Source: CAVSIP01 sp963728075 | GTDB taxonomy: Bacteria; Actinomycetota; Actinomycetes; JAFAQI01; DASSKL01 | Assembly: GCA_963728075.1 (NCBI GenBank) | Contig: CAVSIP010000007.1 | Location: 575,827 to 639,826 of the forward strand | Direction of reading: 5' to 3' | Length of the DNA: 64,000 nucleotides | Part shown: one piece after another, positions 8,358 to 17,647 of the stretch | Layout: each line of letters starts with the position of its first letter | Position numbering within the stretch: the first letter of the stretch is position 1 | The notes under the pieces: generated by a model | What the model saw: the letters and a program-made list of their open reading frames with translations, nothing else | Databases searched by the model: none | Told to the model about the DNA's origin: nothing | Made by a program: the position numbers and the translations under genes

Positions 8358-11300
8358 GCCGCCAGGTCGCACGTCTCGCGTACGGCGTGCGCGAGTGCCG
8401 CCGCCGTGAACGGCTTGGCGAGGAAGCGGCTGACCGCATGCGTGTTGTCGCCGAGGTCGGGCATGTTCTCCGAGTAGCCGGAGACGAACAGCACCGGTAG
8501 CTCCGGACGCAGCGCGCACAGCCGCCGCGCGAGCTCCACCCCGGACATCGCCGGCATGACCACGTCGGTGACGAGCAGGTCGAGGCGCCCCTCGTACCGG
8601 GTCATCCGGTCCAGCGCCTGCAGGCCGTTCTCGGCCTCCATCACGAGGTAGCCCGCGCCTTCCAGGACCGACCGGGCGAGCCAGCGCACCTCCTCCTCGT
8701 CCTCGACGAGGAGGATCACCTCGCTCTCGTCGGCGCGCTCGGCGATGCCCGGCCCGCTCACGTCGGGCGCCGCGGTCTCCTCACGGGCGCCGTCGCTGTC
8801 GACGGGCAGCCGCAGGGTGACGGTCGTGCCCCGGCCGGGTGCGCTGTCGAGCAGCACCTCGCCACCGTTCTGCCGGACCATGCCGTAGACGGCGGCGAGC
8901 CCGAGACCGGTGCCCTTGTGCCGGTCCTTGGTCGTGAAGAACGGTTCGAGGCAGTGCGCGAGGGTCTCCGCGTCCATCCCGGTACCGGTGTCGGCGACCG
9001 ACAGGTCGACGTGCGCCGGGTCGGGCAGCACCGTACGGATCACCACGCGGCCGCCGTCCGGCATCGCGTCCTTGGAGTTCACCACCAGGTTCAGCAGGAT
9101 CTGCTCGAACTGCTCGGGGTCGAGGTGCACCATGGCGCCCGCAGCCCCGAGGTCGAGGTCGAGCTGAACGGACTCGCCGACCACGCGGCGGAGCGTGTCG
9201 TCGAAGGCGCGGATGCTGTCGTCCGGGACCATCGCCACCGGCCGGAACACCTGGCGGCGGCTGATGGTGAGCAGCTGGTTGGTCAGCGCGGCGGCACGGG
9301 TGCCCGAGCGGTTGATCGCGGCGACGTGCCGGTGCAGCGGGTCCTCGTCCGGGATCTTGTGCAGCAGCGTCTCGGTGTGGCCGAGGATCACCGTGAGCAG
9401 GTTGTTGAAGTCGTGTGCGATGCCACCGGCCAGGCGGCCCGCGGTGTCCAGCCGCTGCACCTGGCTGACGTGCTCCTCGAGCCGCCGCTGCTCGGTGATG
9501 TCGGAGACGAGCACGAGCGCCCCGGCCGGTGCGGTGTGGCCGAGCAGCACTCCGGTGGCGGCGAGCAGGCGCAGCTCCCCGTCGGATCGCCGGAGCGGCA
9601 GCTCGTCGTACACCGGGGCGTTGGACGCGCGGGCGGCGCTGACGATCTCCTGCAGACGCCCCTGCACGTCGGTGTCGAACCGGACCGGCTCGGTCTCGCC
9701 GAAGTCGAACAGGGTCCGCGCGGCCCGGTTGGAGCGCGCGACCTCACCCGCCGCGTCGAGCTCGAGGATGGCCATCGGGGAGGCGTCGAAGACGGCGGCC
9801 AGCCGCGCCTCGTTGGCCTCGACCGACGCGTACAGCAACGCGTTGTCCACGGCGACCTTGACCACCTGGGCGAGCAGGGTGAGCACGGCCTGGTCGTCCG
9901 GGCTGAACTCGGCGCGGTCGCCGCCGTCGTCCCCGACGATGAGGATGCCCTGGCTGTCACCGGTGGTGCTGGCGAACGGGGTCGCCATCCACACGCGTGG
10001 CAGCTCGCTGCGGATCTCCGCGGGTATCGACGTGCGCGTGTCGCTGGCGGCCAGCGGCTGGCGCAGGCCCTCCAGGTAACGCCACGTCTCGGTCGACACG
10101 GTCCGCCGGACCGCGCCGCTGTGGGCCTCGTACGCGCGGGTGGCCGAGGTGACCCGGACGTGGGCGCGTTCCGTACCGGCGACCCGGCGCGCCTCGCCGA
10201 CGGCGACCTCCAGGGCCCGCCCCAGGGCCAGCGGGGCGTTGATCGTGACCGCCGCCTCGCTGATCATCCGCAGCTGGACGACGCCGCGCTGCGCGGTGTC
10301 GGCAGCGGCCTGCACCTCGCGGAACAGCAACGTCCGCTCGACGGTCGCCGCCGCTCGGGTGGCGAGCTCCTCGGCTGCCGCGAGGTCCGAGGGCCGGTAC
10401 CCACGGCGCGGGCGCACCGTCCCGAACACGAACACCCCGAAGGACAGGCCGTGCGTCCGGATGGGGGCGAGCACGGCACTGTCGAGCTTCAGCCGCTGAG
10501 CGATCTGCAGGAAGGGCAGGTCCAGCTCGTCCTCGGTCCGACGGCTCTGCAGGGTCTTGATGAGCAGGCCGTTACCCGAGGCCATCACCGTGGTCAGCGG
10601 GTGCTGCTGGGGTGGGGTGAGGATGCTGAGCTGCTCGACGGTCGGCTGCAGCTCGGAGTCGGTGTGGGCGGCGACGAGCGGTGAGAGGAGCTCGCCGTCG
10701 GCTGCGAGGTAGACCGCACCGTAGTCGGCGAACTCACCGACGGCGATGTCGACGACCCCGCGCAGCGCGGGAATATAGTCGTCGAGGGAGCCGGCGAACA
10801 GCTTGCTGGCCTCGACGAGCAGTGACAGGTGCCGGCGGGCGTGCTGGGCGCTGAGCATCGCCTTGCGCTCGCGCTCCCGCAGCGCTGCCCGCTCGATCAT
10901 GCCGGCCGCCCGGTTCGCCACCCCGCCGAGCAGCTCCAGCTCGGTCGAGTTCCACTGCGGGCGGGTGGTACGGGTCACCTGCAGCACGCCGATGAGCCGC
11001 TCTCGCCCGTGCAGCGCGGCCGCGGCGATGCCACGGGCGGGCGTGGGCGGCACCGTGAGCGCGTCCTCACCGTCCCGGTCCTGGACCTCCAGCCCGCCGG
11101 TGAGCACCGCCCGCCAGGCCACACCCTCCGCCGCAGGGAGCGTCTCGCGGAGGTCCTGGTGCGCGGGGTAGCCGTCCGCGGCGGCAGCCTGCAGCGTCGA
11201 GCGGTCCTCGGACAGCAGCAGCAGCGCGGCCGCGTCCGCGTTCAGCTCCAGGCGGACCCGCCGGATGAGATCCGGTAGCAGCTCGTCGAGCTCGAGCTGG

Positions 11301-11626
11301 CCCATGTCCAGCTCGGTGACGCGGGACAGCGAGTGCAGCAGGTGTGTCGCTGCCATGCGTGCACGACGGAGCTGGCCACTGTCCCGTACGTACCGGTATG
11401 TCAGGTGCCCGGCCAGCAGCAGGATCAGCGCGACGCGGACGAACGCGTCGAGATAGTGGGTGGGCCGGTGGTGCTGCACGTCGTCGAAGAGCTGGTAGCT
11501 GACGACCCCGGCACCGGCCAGCCACAGGCTGATGAACACGACGTCGGAGGGCCGCTGCTCAGTCAGCCACGGCCACCGTCGCGAGGCGGCACGCAGCCTC
11601 TGCACGGGTGACTGTCTCGCGCCCAC
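8339..11626 (-). CDS. Hybrid histidine kinase with GAF, PAS and receiver domains
   Basis: A membrane sensor kinase of 1095 aa. Two membrane segments (about 28-46 and 62-84) with almost no periplasmic domain are followed by several GAF-like modules over about 110-620, and a PAS domain (SPMAILELDAAGEVARSNRA). The kinase core has the H-box GGIAHDFNNLLTVILGH, N-box NLVVNSKDAMPDGG, DTGTGMD, FFTTKD and GTGLGLAAVYG. The C-terminal receiver has VEDEEEVR and the acceptor Asp in LVTDVVMPAMSG. The NtrB-like H-box plus receiver is typical of cytoplasmic-sensing hybrid kinases. Start GTG 11626 is chosen because TACCGT lies six bases upstream. Its tail overlaps the response regulator gene by 19 bases. Confidence 0.92.
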   Translation of the reverse strand: MGARQSPVQRLRAASRRWPWLTEQRPSDVVFISLWLAGAGVVSYQLFDDVQHHRPTHYLDAFVRVALILLLAGHLTYRYVRDSGQLRRARMAATHLLHSLSRVTELDMGQLELDELLPDLIRRVRLELNADAAALLLLSEDRSTLQAAAADGYPAHQDLRETLPAAEGVAWRAVLTGGLEVQDRDGEDALTVPPTPARGIAAAALHGRERLIGVLQVTRTTRPQWNSTELELLGGVANRAAGMIERAALRERERKAMLSAQHARRHLSLLVEASKLFAGSLDDYIPALRGVVDIAVGEFADYGAVYLAADGELLSPLVAAHTDSELQPTVEQLSILTPPQQHPLTTVMASGNGLLIKTLQSRRTEDELDLPFLQIAQRLKLDSAVLAPIRTHGLSFGVFVFGTVRPRRGYRPSDLAAAEELATRAAATVERTLLFREVQAAADTAQRGVVQLRMISEAAVTINAPLALGRALEVAVGEARRVAGTERAHVRVTSATRAYEAHSGAVRRTVSTETWRYLEGLRQPLAASDTRTSIPAEIRSELPRVWMATPFASTTGDSQGILIVGDDGGDRAEFSPDDQAVLTLLAQVVKVAVDNALLYASVEANEARLAAVFDASPMAILELDAAGEVARSNRAARTLFDFGETEPVRFDTDVQGRLQEIVSAARASNAPVYDELPLRRSDGELRLLAATGVLLGHTAPAGALVLVSDITEQRRLEEHVSQVQRLDTAGRLAGGIAHDFNNLLTVILGHTETLLHKIPDEDPLHRHVAAINRSGTRAAALTNQLLTISRRQVFRPVAMVPDDSIRAFDDTLRRVVGESVQLDLDLGAAGAMVHLDPEQFEQILLNLVVNSKDAMPDGGRVVIRTVLPDPAHVDLSVADTGTGMDAETLAHCLEPFFTTKDRHKGTGLGLAAVYGMVRQNGGEVLLDSAPGRGTTVTLRLPVDSDGAREETAAPDVSGPGIAERADESEVILLVEDEEEVRWLARSVLEGAGYLVMEAENGLQALDRMTRYEGRLDLLVTDVVMPAMSGVELARRLCALRPELPVLFVSGYSENMPDLGDNTHAVSRFLAKPFTAAALAHAVRETCDLAAQGSKR

Positions 11627-11632
11627 GTGCTG

Positions 11633-11638
11633 ACGGTA
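11633..11638 (-). promoter_or_regulatory. Predicted -10 box, leaderless hybrid kinase
   Basis: TACCGT six bases before GTG 11626. It supports this start over the upstream in-frame ATG at 11746. Confidence 0.45.
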
Positions 11639-11754
11639 GGGCAGCGACCCTCTCCGGTCAGTAGTTGCCAGAGAACAAGGGACCTTGGGCCCAACGGCGG
11701 GCTGGCCACGCTCCGTGTTGGGCGAGCGTTGTGTCCAGGGCGGCATGCGCTCGC

Positions 11755-11760
11755 TACCGT
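11755..11760 (+). promoter_or_regulatory. Predicted -10 box, leaderless LPYTG gene 1
   Basis: TACCGT six bases before ATG 11767. Confidence 0.5.
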
Positions 11761-11766
11761 ACGCTC

Positions 11767-12718
11767 ATGGTCGTGACGGAGCGTGCCCGGCTGTTCGGGC
11801 TCGGTGCTGTCGTGGCTGGCGTGGCCGGGCTGCTTGCAGCCGCAGGTCCGGTGGCGTGGGCTGGGAATGGTCCGGGTGGAGGTCGCGGCGGGGTCACCCT
11901 CGTGGGCAGCCCGCCGGTCGTGCGGCTGCCCCTGTTGACCGCCTCGGCTGGCGAGCCGGGGGCACCCACCGAGTTCGCCCACGTGGGCGACACGGTGCGC
12001 TACCGCCTGGCGCTGTCGCTGCCGACCGGCGCGGACGCCGGCGTTCCCACGGTGACCTCCACGCTGTGCGCGCCGACGTACGAGTCCGGTGACGCCGACG
12101 GCAACGGTGTGCTGGCCCCTGGCGAGGTCTGGCTGTACGGCTGCTCGCACGTGGTCCAGGCGGGCGACGCCGACCCCCTGGTCGATGACGCCACCGGCAC
12201 CGTGAACGGCGCAACCTCGACGGCCACGTACCGCATCGACGTGCTCCATCCGAAGGTCGGCCTGGTGAAGACGGCCAACCCTCAGTCGGGAGAGCCGGGC
12301 GACACGGTGACCTTCACGTACACGGTCAGCCAACCTCGGAGACACCCCGCTCACCGGCGTGACCGTGGACGACAACGTCCTCGGCGACGTCGGCTCGCTG
12401 GGCACCCTGCAACCGGGCCAGCAGGGCACCCTCACCGCCGACTACGTCCTCACGGACAGCGCGCTCGTCGTGGCCAACGCCGGCACCGTGTCGGCGACGG
12501 ACGCGCTCGGGCGCTCCGTGTCGGCCACTTCGCATGCCCAGGTGAGCGTCGTGATGGGCGAGCCACCTGTCACCTCGGACGCTGGACCGGTGACGCCAAC
12601 CGAGCTTCCGTACACGGGCGGGGACGTGGGGTTTCCCGCGGTGATGGGCTTCGCCCTGGTGCTCCTCGGCCTGCCGTTGGTCGTCGGCCGCCGTCACCGA
12701 GCAGGAGCCCCTGACTAG
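11767..12718 (+). pseudogene. LPYTG-anchored surface protein, frameshifted
   Basis: A secreted wall-anchored protein of 316 aa if one base is removed. Seen: a signal peptide with hydrophobic core LGAVVAGVAGLLAAAGPVAW; a domain with DADGNGVLAPGEVWLYGCSH; and a DUF11-like beta-sandwich beginning GLVKTANPQSGEPGDTVTFT. The end carries a sortase signal: LPYTGG, a hydrophobic stretch, then GRRHR. The frame is lost after TYTVS at about 12331, where CAGCCAACC carries an extra C. The correct continuation NLGDTPLTGVTVDDNVLGDV runs one frame over to 12718. It is homologous along its whole length to the C-terminal part of the next gene. No sortase gene lies in the window. Confidence 0.8.
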
Positions 12719-12803
12719 AGGCGCAAGCCTCGAATCACCCGGACGAGCGACACCCGTTTCCCGCTCGCGCGGCGCTGTTGGGCGCCCGTTGATTCTTCGT
12801 TGC

Positions 12804-12826
12804 GGGGGCCATGATCTCCGGCCCCC
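12804..12826 (+). terminator. Stem-loop between the two LPYTG genes
   Basis: GGGGGCC (12804-12810) pairs with GGCCCCC (12820-12826). It lies 86 bases after the first gene's stop with no U-tract, so a terminator is likely but not certain. Confidence 0.45.
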
Positions 12827-12884
12827 AGCCTGACCTTGAGCCACCAGTCCGCCATGCGTCGTGGCGGCAGGTCAGGAGGCAGGA

Positions 12885-15564
12885 ATGAACGCGCAGCTAG
12901 GGCCGCCGGGGGCCCCCAGAGACCCCGACCTCGCGACACAGCCGCGTCGGTACCCGTACATGTGGATGCCACGGTGGCTCAACAAGTTCCGAGCCTTGCG
13001 ATTCGTTCCGCTGCTCTCGGGCCTGACGCTGATGTCCTCGTCGCTGCTGGGACTTGGGACGATGCCGGCAGCACTGGCGGCAGGCAACCAGGTGGATCTG
13101 GTGGCGGCAGGGCCGGCGACCTACACCCACCTGCAGCCGCCGCAGACGTGCGCGTCGACCACATTCCCGAATGCTGAGTACGGCACCGGTGTCAACTCCT
13201 TGGCACCCTCGACGCTGACGCTCGGCCAGATCGTCCCGTTCGAGTTCAAGCTCACGGTCGACAACGCCATGGCGACCGCTGGCGCGGCGACGGTCGTCGT
13301 GCAGTGGGACACCGAGACGTCGAGCAACAAGGCATTCGGTTACGACGCGGCCTACGGCCTTGGCTGCGCGTTCTTCGACGACACCGACCTCGCGAACACA
13401 GCCACTGGCGTGACCGTCGCTACCGCAGCTGCCGCCGGCCCGGCCACCGCCTTCACCGACAGCATCACGGTCTCCGGTCTCACCGGCCAGAGCACCAAGG
13501 TCGTCATCGTGGAGCTGTGGGTGCGGCTGGACCTCACGGTCCCGGCGAATCTCGGTGGCACGGTTCACGCATCCGTTGCTGACGCTTACGTCGGACCCGT
13601 CGGTGGGGGCGGGGCGAAGATCCAGACGGGTAATGCCGACGTACCGCTCAACAAGTTGCAGGACTTCCTCAAGGCCACTGCCACGGTGGCCACCGTGATT
13701 CACGACCCCGGGCACAACGTCGTCACGGCCGTCCCTGCGGGGACGGTGGTCCACGACTCAGCGACGGTGTCGGGAAACCAGGGGACGCCGACCGGAACCG
13801 TGAGCTTCTACTGGTACCCGCCAGGCGTGACCTGCAACAACGACGGCACCAATGTCGGCCAGGCCACTTCCTCGGGCAGCCACGCGCTGGATGGCGCGGG
13901 AGTAGCCCACCCGAGCGCGAGCCAGACGCCGGCCACAGCCGGCACGTACTACTTCCAGGCCCACTTCCCGGGGGACGGCAACTACCTCGAGGCCTACGGC
14001 CCCTGTGAGGCGTTGACCGTGAACGCGGCAACGGTCGCGACGTCCATCCACACCGGGACCCACACGGTCACGACCTCCGTCGTGGCGGGGACCACGGTGC
14101 ACGACTCGGCGACCGTGACCGGTTCCGGTGCCACGCCGACCGGCAACGTGGACTTCTTCTGGTACCCGGACGGAGTCACCTGTGCGGCCGGTGGCACCAA
14201 CAGTGCGAACGCCACCGCCTCCGGCGCGGGAGTTGTGCTGGACGCGAACGGCACCGCGCACCCCAGCACCGCTCAGACGCCGGCCACAGTAGGGACGTAC
14301 GCCTTCCAGGCCCACTACCTGGGCAGCCTGACGTACCCCGCAGCGTGGGGGCCCTGTGAGACCCTCACCGTCACAGCGGTTGCGGCGGTGACGCCAACGG
14401 TGGCCACGACGATCCATGACGGCAGCCACAACGTCGTCACATCCGTGGCGGTCGGCACCGCGGTTCACGACTACGCGACGGTGTCCAACTCGGCCGTCGG
14501 CAACGTGGACTTCTTCTGGTACCCGGACGGTGTGACGTGCAGTGCCGGCGGAGCGAACAGCAACGCCGCGACTGCGGCGGGCAGCGTGGCGGTGGTCGCG
14601 GGCATCGCTCACCCCAGCAGCACGATGACCCCGGCCACGGCGGGCGCCTACGCCTTCCAGGCGCACTTCGTCAGCACCGACCCGGCGTTCAACAGCGCAT
14701 GGGGTCCGTGCGAACCGCTCACGGTGTTCACGCCCGGGTTCTCCGCCGCCTATCAACCCGGCCATCCCGGTCCTGTCCATGACCAAGACCGGGCCGGCGC
14801 AGGGGCACGTGGGTGACAAGGCCGTCTACACGCTGACCGTCACGGCCACCGGCGCGAGTGTGCCGAGCCCGGTCGTCACCGACCAGCTCTGCGACTTGCC
14901 GCCGGTCTTCGCCTCGGGCGACACGAACGCCAACGGCTCGCTGGACGTGGGTGAGAGCTGGACGTACACCTGCTCGCACGTGCTGACGGTCGGCGACGCG
15001 AAGCGGTTCGTCAACACGGCGACCGTGACCGGTGGCGGCACGTCCGCGACCGCAACGGCGAGCACGGACGTCATTCACCCGGCCATCGACGTGGTGAAGG
15101 ATGCGCCGACGTCCGGCTTCGTGGACGAGACCATCACCTACACCTACACGGTCACCAACTCCGGTGACGTGCCGTTGCACGACGTGGTGGTCAAGGACGA
15201 CAAGCTCGGTGACATCGGAACCGTCGCGACGCTTGCCCCGGGGCAGACCGTGACGTTCACCGGCACGACCACGCTCACCGGTGACGTCAGCGAGGTGGTC
15301 AACGTGGCCACCGCCGGCGGTCTGGACCCGCTCGACACTCCTGTGAGTGCCACCGACACCGCGACGGTTGCGGTGGTCGCGGGCGAGGTCATCACGCCGA
15401 CCCCGACGCCCACCACTCCGCCGCCGGTCACGCCGGAGGTCAAGCCCATCGTCATCCCGAACCTGCCGTACACCGGGTTCAACGCGGGTCTGACGGCGCT
15501 CGTGGGCTTCGTGCTCACGCTGGCGGGCCTGCCGCTGGTGGTGCGCCGGCGTCGCACGGAGTAG
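12885..15564 (+). pseudogene. Large LPYTG-anchored Ig-repeat surface protein, frameshifted
   Basis: 892 aa once one base is removed. Order: signal peptide (hydrophobic LLSGLTLMSSSLLGLG, cleavage after AALA near residue 66), an N-terminal domain of about 200 aa, three Ig-like repeats, then two DUF11-like domains (DTNANGSLDVGESWTYTCSH; TYTYTVTNSGDVPLHDV). A proline/threonine linker, LPYTGF, a hydrophobic helix and RRRRTE complete a sortase signal. The first frame ends in nonsense at 14816. Removing one base near 14751 joins FSAA to INPAIPVLSMTKTG. ATG 12885 is chosen for the AGGAGGCAGGA just upstream. The protein is probably displayed on the wall for adhesion or as structure; that role is inference. 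Confidence 0.82.
13683..14735 (+). repeat. Three tandem Ig-like repeats within the surface protein
   Basis: Units start at 13683, 14031 and 14397 and are 348-367 bases long. Each opens with TVAT-IH, continues VHDSATV or VHDYATV, then FYWYP or FFWYP, GVTC, AHPS, TPAT, Y-FQAH and GPCE-LTV. The invariant cysteine pair suggests one disulfide per unit. Confidence 0.85.
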
Positions 15565-15580
15565 CAGCCGAGACGCATCA

Positions 15581-15620
15581 CGCGATGAGGGGCCGTCCGC
15601 GAGGGCGGCCCCTCATCGCG
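15581..15620 (+). terminator. Strong GC hairpin, probably bidirectional
   Basis: CGCGATGAGGGGCCG pairs with CGGCCCCTCATCGCG around a short loop, 17 bases after the surface-protein stop and just before the stop of the minus-strand gene. It can serve both converging genes. Confidence 0.82.
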
Positions 15621-15625
15621 TTCCG

Positions 15626-15898
15626 CTACCGCGACGTAATGGCGGCGACGGCGTCGCGGAGCATCGCCTCTGCGACGTCGTCCCCCGCCTTCGCCGCGAG
15701 GTCTGCGGCCCGCACCAGCGCGCCCCGGTCGTACGCCGCCGCGTCCACCAGCTCCCGGACGCCGAGGGCGTGCATGCGCCGGCTCACCGGCCGAGCCAGG
15801 CCCTCGAACCGGCGCGGCCGGCGCCGCCGCGGCATCCGCTCGGACAGCGCCATCGCCAGGTCGGCCAGCCGCTGCGCCCGCTCGTCCCGCGTGCCCAT
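15626..15898 (-). CDS. Small hypothetical protein
   Basis: 90 aa, not recognised. Arginine-rich (ERMPRRRRPRRFEGLARPVS) and helical, ending AEAMLRDAVAAITSR, with no membrane segment or cysteine. The ATG at 15898 is preferred: GAAACT lies six bases upstream, like other leaderless starts here, though it is a weaker -10 match. It diverges from the acyl-CoA ligase gene and converges on the surface-protein terminator. Confidence 0.6.
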   Translation of the reverse strand: MGTRDERAQRLADLAMALSERMPRRRRPRRFEGLARPVSRRMHALGVRELVDAAAYDRGALVRAADLAAKAGDDVAEAMLRDAVAAITSR

Positions 15899-15941
15899 GC
15901 GACCAGTTTCGCTTCTCGCGCATCGGTGCGACGATGCGGCC

Positions 15942-17582
15942 ATGCCGCTGTCCTACGCATCCGGTACGTCGTCCGTCCCGCTCATCGGCGAGACCATCGG
16001 CGCGAACCTCGAACGTACGGCTGCCCGTTTCGGCGACCGGGAGGCGCTCGTCGACGTCCCGACCGGCCGCCGCTGGACGTACGCACAGTTCAACGCCGAC
16101 GTCGACACGCTCGCCCTCGGCCTGCTCGACCTCGGCGTCGGCAAGGGCGACCGGGTCGGCATCTGGGCGCCGAACGTGCCGGAGTGGACCCTGCTGCAGT
16201 ACGCCACCGCCAAGGTCGGCGCGATCCTCGTCAACATCAACCCGGCCTACCGCAGCCACGAGCTGCAGTACGCGCTCAACCAGTCCGGCTGCCGGCTGCT
16301 CGTCAGCGCCCCGGAGTTCAAGACCAGCAACTACGTCGAGATGGTCGAGTCGGTCCGCGGTGACCTGCCGGCCCTGGAGGGCTGCATCTTCCTCGGCTCC
16401 ACCGAGTGGGACTCCCTGTTCGAGCGCGGCGACTCCGTACCCACCCACCGCCTGCACGACCGGATGGCCGAGCTGTCCTTCGACGACCCGATCAACATCC
16501 AGTACACGTCGGGCACCACCGGCTACCCGAAGGGCGCGACCCTCACCCACCACAACATCCTCAACAACGGGTTCTTCACCGGTGAGCTGTGCGGCTACAC
16601 GGAGGCGGACCGGGTCTGCATCCCGGTGCCCTTCTACCACTGCTTCGGCATGGTCATGGGCAACCTCGGGGCGACCTCGCACGGCTCGTGCATGGTCATC
16701 CCCTCCGCCGGCTTCGACCCCGCCGCGACGCTGACCGCCGTGCAGCAGGAGAAGTGCACGTCGCTGTACGGCGTACCGACGATGTTCATCGCCGAGCTGG
16801 CGCTGCCGGACTTCGCCGACTACGATCTCGGCTCGCTGCGGACGGGCATCATGGCCGGCTCGCCGTGCCCGGTCGAGGTGATGAAGCGGGTCGTGTCCGA
16901 CATGCACATGGACCAGGTGACGATCTGCTACGGCATGACCGAGACCTCACCGGTGTCGACCCAGACCCGCATGGACGACGACCTCGACCGGCGGGTGGCG
17001 ACCGTCGGCCGCGTGCACCCGCACGTCGAGGTCAAGATCGTCGACCCGGCCACGGGCCTGACCCTGCCGACCGGCGAGCCGGGGGAGTTCTGCACCCGCG
17101 GCTACTCGGTGATGCTCGGCTACTGGAACGACGTGGAGCGCACCGACGAGGCCGTCGACGCCGCCGGCTGGATGCACACCGGCGACCTCGCGACCATGGA
17201 CGAGGACGGCTACGTCAACATCGTCGGCCGGATCAAGGACATGGTCATCCGGGGCGGGGAGAACGTCTACCCGCGCGAGATCGAGGAGTTCCTCTACAGC
17301 CATCCCGCGATCGCCGACGTGCAGGTCGTCGGCGTCCCGGACGAGAAGTTCGGCGAGGAGCTGTGCGCCTGGGTGAAGCTCAAGGACGGCCAGAGCGCCA
17401 CCGAGGACGACGTCCGCGGCTTCTGCCGCGGCAAGCTCGCCCACTACAAGGTGCCCCGGTACGTGCTGTTCGCCGACGAGTTCCCGATGACCGTCACCGG
17501 CAAGATCCAGAAGTTCAAGATGCGCGAGGAGTCGGTGCAGCGGCTGGGGCTGGAGCAGGCCGCCGCCGCCGAGCACGCCTGA
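15942..17582 (+). CDS. AMP-binding acyl-CoA ligase (FadD-like)
   Basis: An ATP-dependent CoA ligase for fatty or related carboxylic acids, 546 aa, normal length. Seen: the AMP phosphate loop YTSGTTGYPKGA, YGMTETSPVS, the hinge TGDLATMDEDGYVNIVGRIKD, IRGGENVYPREIEEF, and the catalytic lysine region TVTGKIQKFKMRE at the C-terminus. The chain length of the substrate cannot be told. ATG 15942 starts the family N-terminus; upstream codons in the same frame are nonsense-like. A GACGAT six bases before suggests a leaderless start. No operon partner; the next gene begins behind an inverted repeat. Confidence 0.93.
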   Translation: MPLSYASGTSSVPLIGETIGANLERTAARFGDREALVDVPTGRRWTYAQFNADVDTLALGLLDLGVGKGDRVGIWAPNVPEWTLLQYATAKVGAILVNINPAYRSHELQYALNQSGCRLLVSAPEFKTSNYVEMVESVRGDLPALEGCIFLGSTEWDSLFERGDSVPTHRLHDRMAELSFDDPINIQYTSGTTGYPKGATLTHHNILNNGFFTGELCGYTEADRVCIPVPFYHCFGMVMGNLGATSHGSCMVIPSAGFDPAATLTAVQQEKCTSLYGVPTMFIAELALPDFADYDLGSLRTGIMAGSPCPVEVMKRVVSDMHMDQVTICYGMTETSPVSTQTRMDDDLDRRVATVGRVHPHVEVKIVDPATGLTLPTGEPGEFCTRGYSVMLGYWNDVERTDEAVDAAGWMHTGDLATMDEDGYVNIVGRIKDMVIRGGENVYPREIEEFLYSHPAIADVQVVGVPDEKFGEELCAWVKLKDGQSATEDDVRGFCRGKLAHYKVPRYVLFADEFPMTVTGKIQKFKMREESVQRLGLEQAAAAEHA

Positions 17583-17595
17583 GCGCGCCCCGCCG

Positions 17596-17647
17596 CGGTT
17601 TGTGAACGGTTAGCGTCATCCCGATGGATCGCACCGTTCACAAACCG
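17596..17647 (+). repeat. Perfect 15-bp inverted repeat across a start codon
   Basis: CGGTTTGTGAACGGT (17596-17610) and its exact complement ACCGTTCACAAACCG (17633-17647), separated by 22 bases. The predicted -10 TAGCGT (17611-17616) and start ATG (17624) lie in the loop. The right arm encodes residues 4-8 of the HAD-LarE protein. It is either an operator around the promoter or a hairpin; see findings. Confidence 0.9.

Noticed and set aside
12359..12718. The LPYTG tail as a separate small gene
   Set aside because: It has no ribosome site or promoter and continues exactly the domain interrupted at 12331. It is the 3' part of the frameshifted gene.
13683..14735. Tandem repeats as a CRISPR-like array
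   Set aside because: Units are about 350 bases long, in frame and code for Ig-like domains. No short direct repeats with unique spacers occur in the window.
12325..14760. Programmed +1 frameshifting in the surface genes
   Set aside because: No slippery sequence, rare codon or stop codon sits at either site. Sequence error or mutation is simpler.
14779..15564. A separate DUF11/LPYTG gene starting at an internal ATG
   Set aside because: Removing one base near 14751 joins it smoothly to the Ig-repeat protein. Alone it would lack a signal peptide and could not reach the wall.
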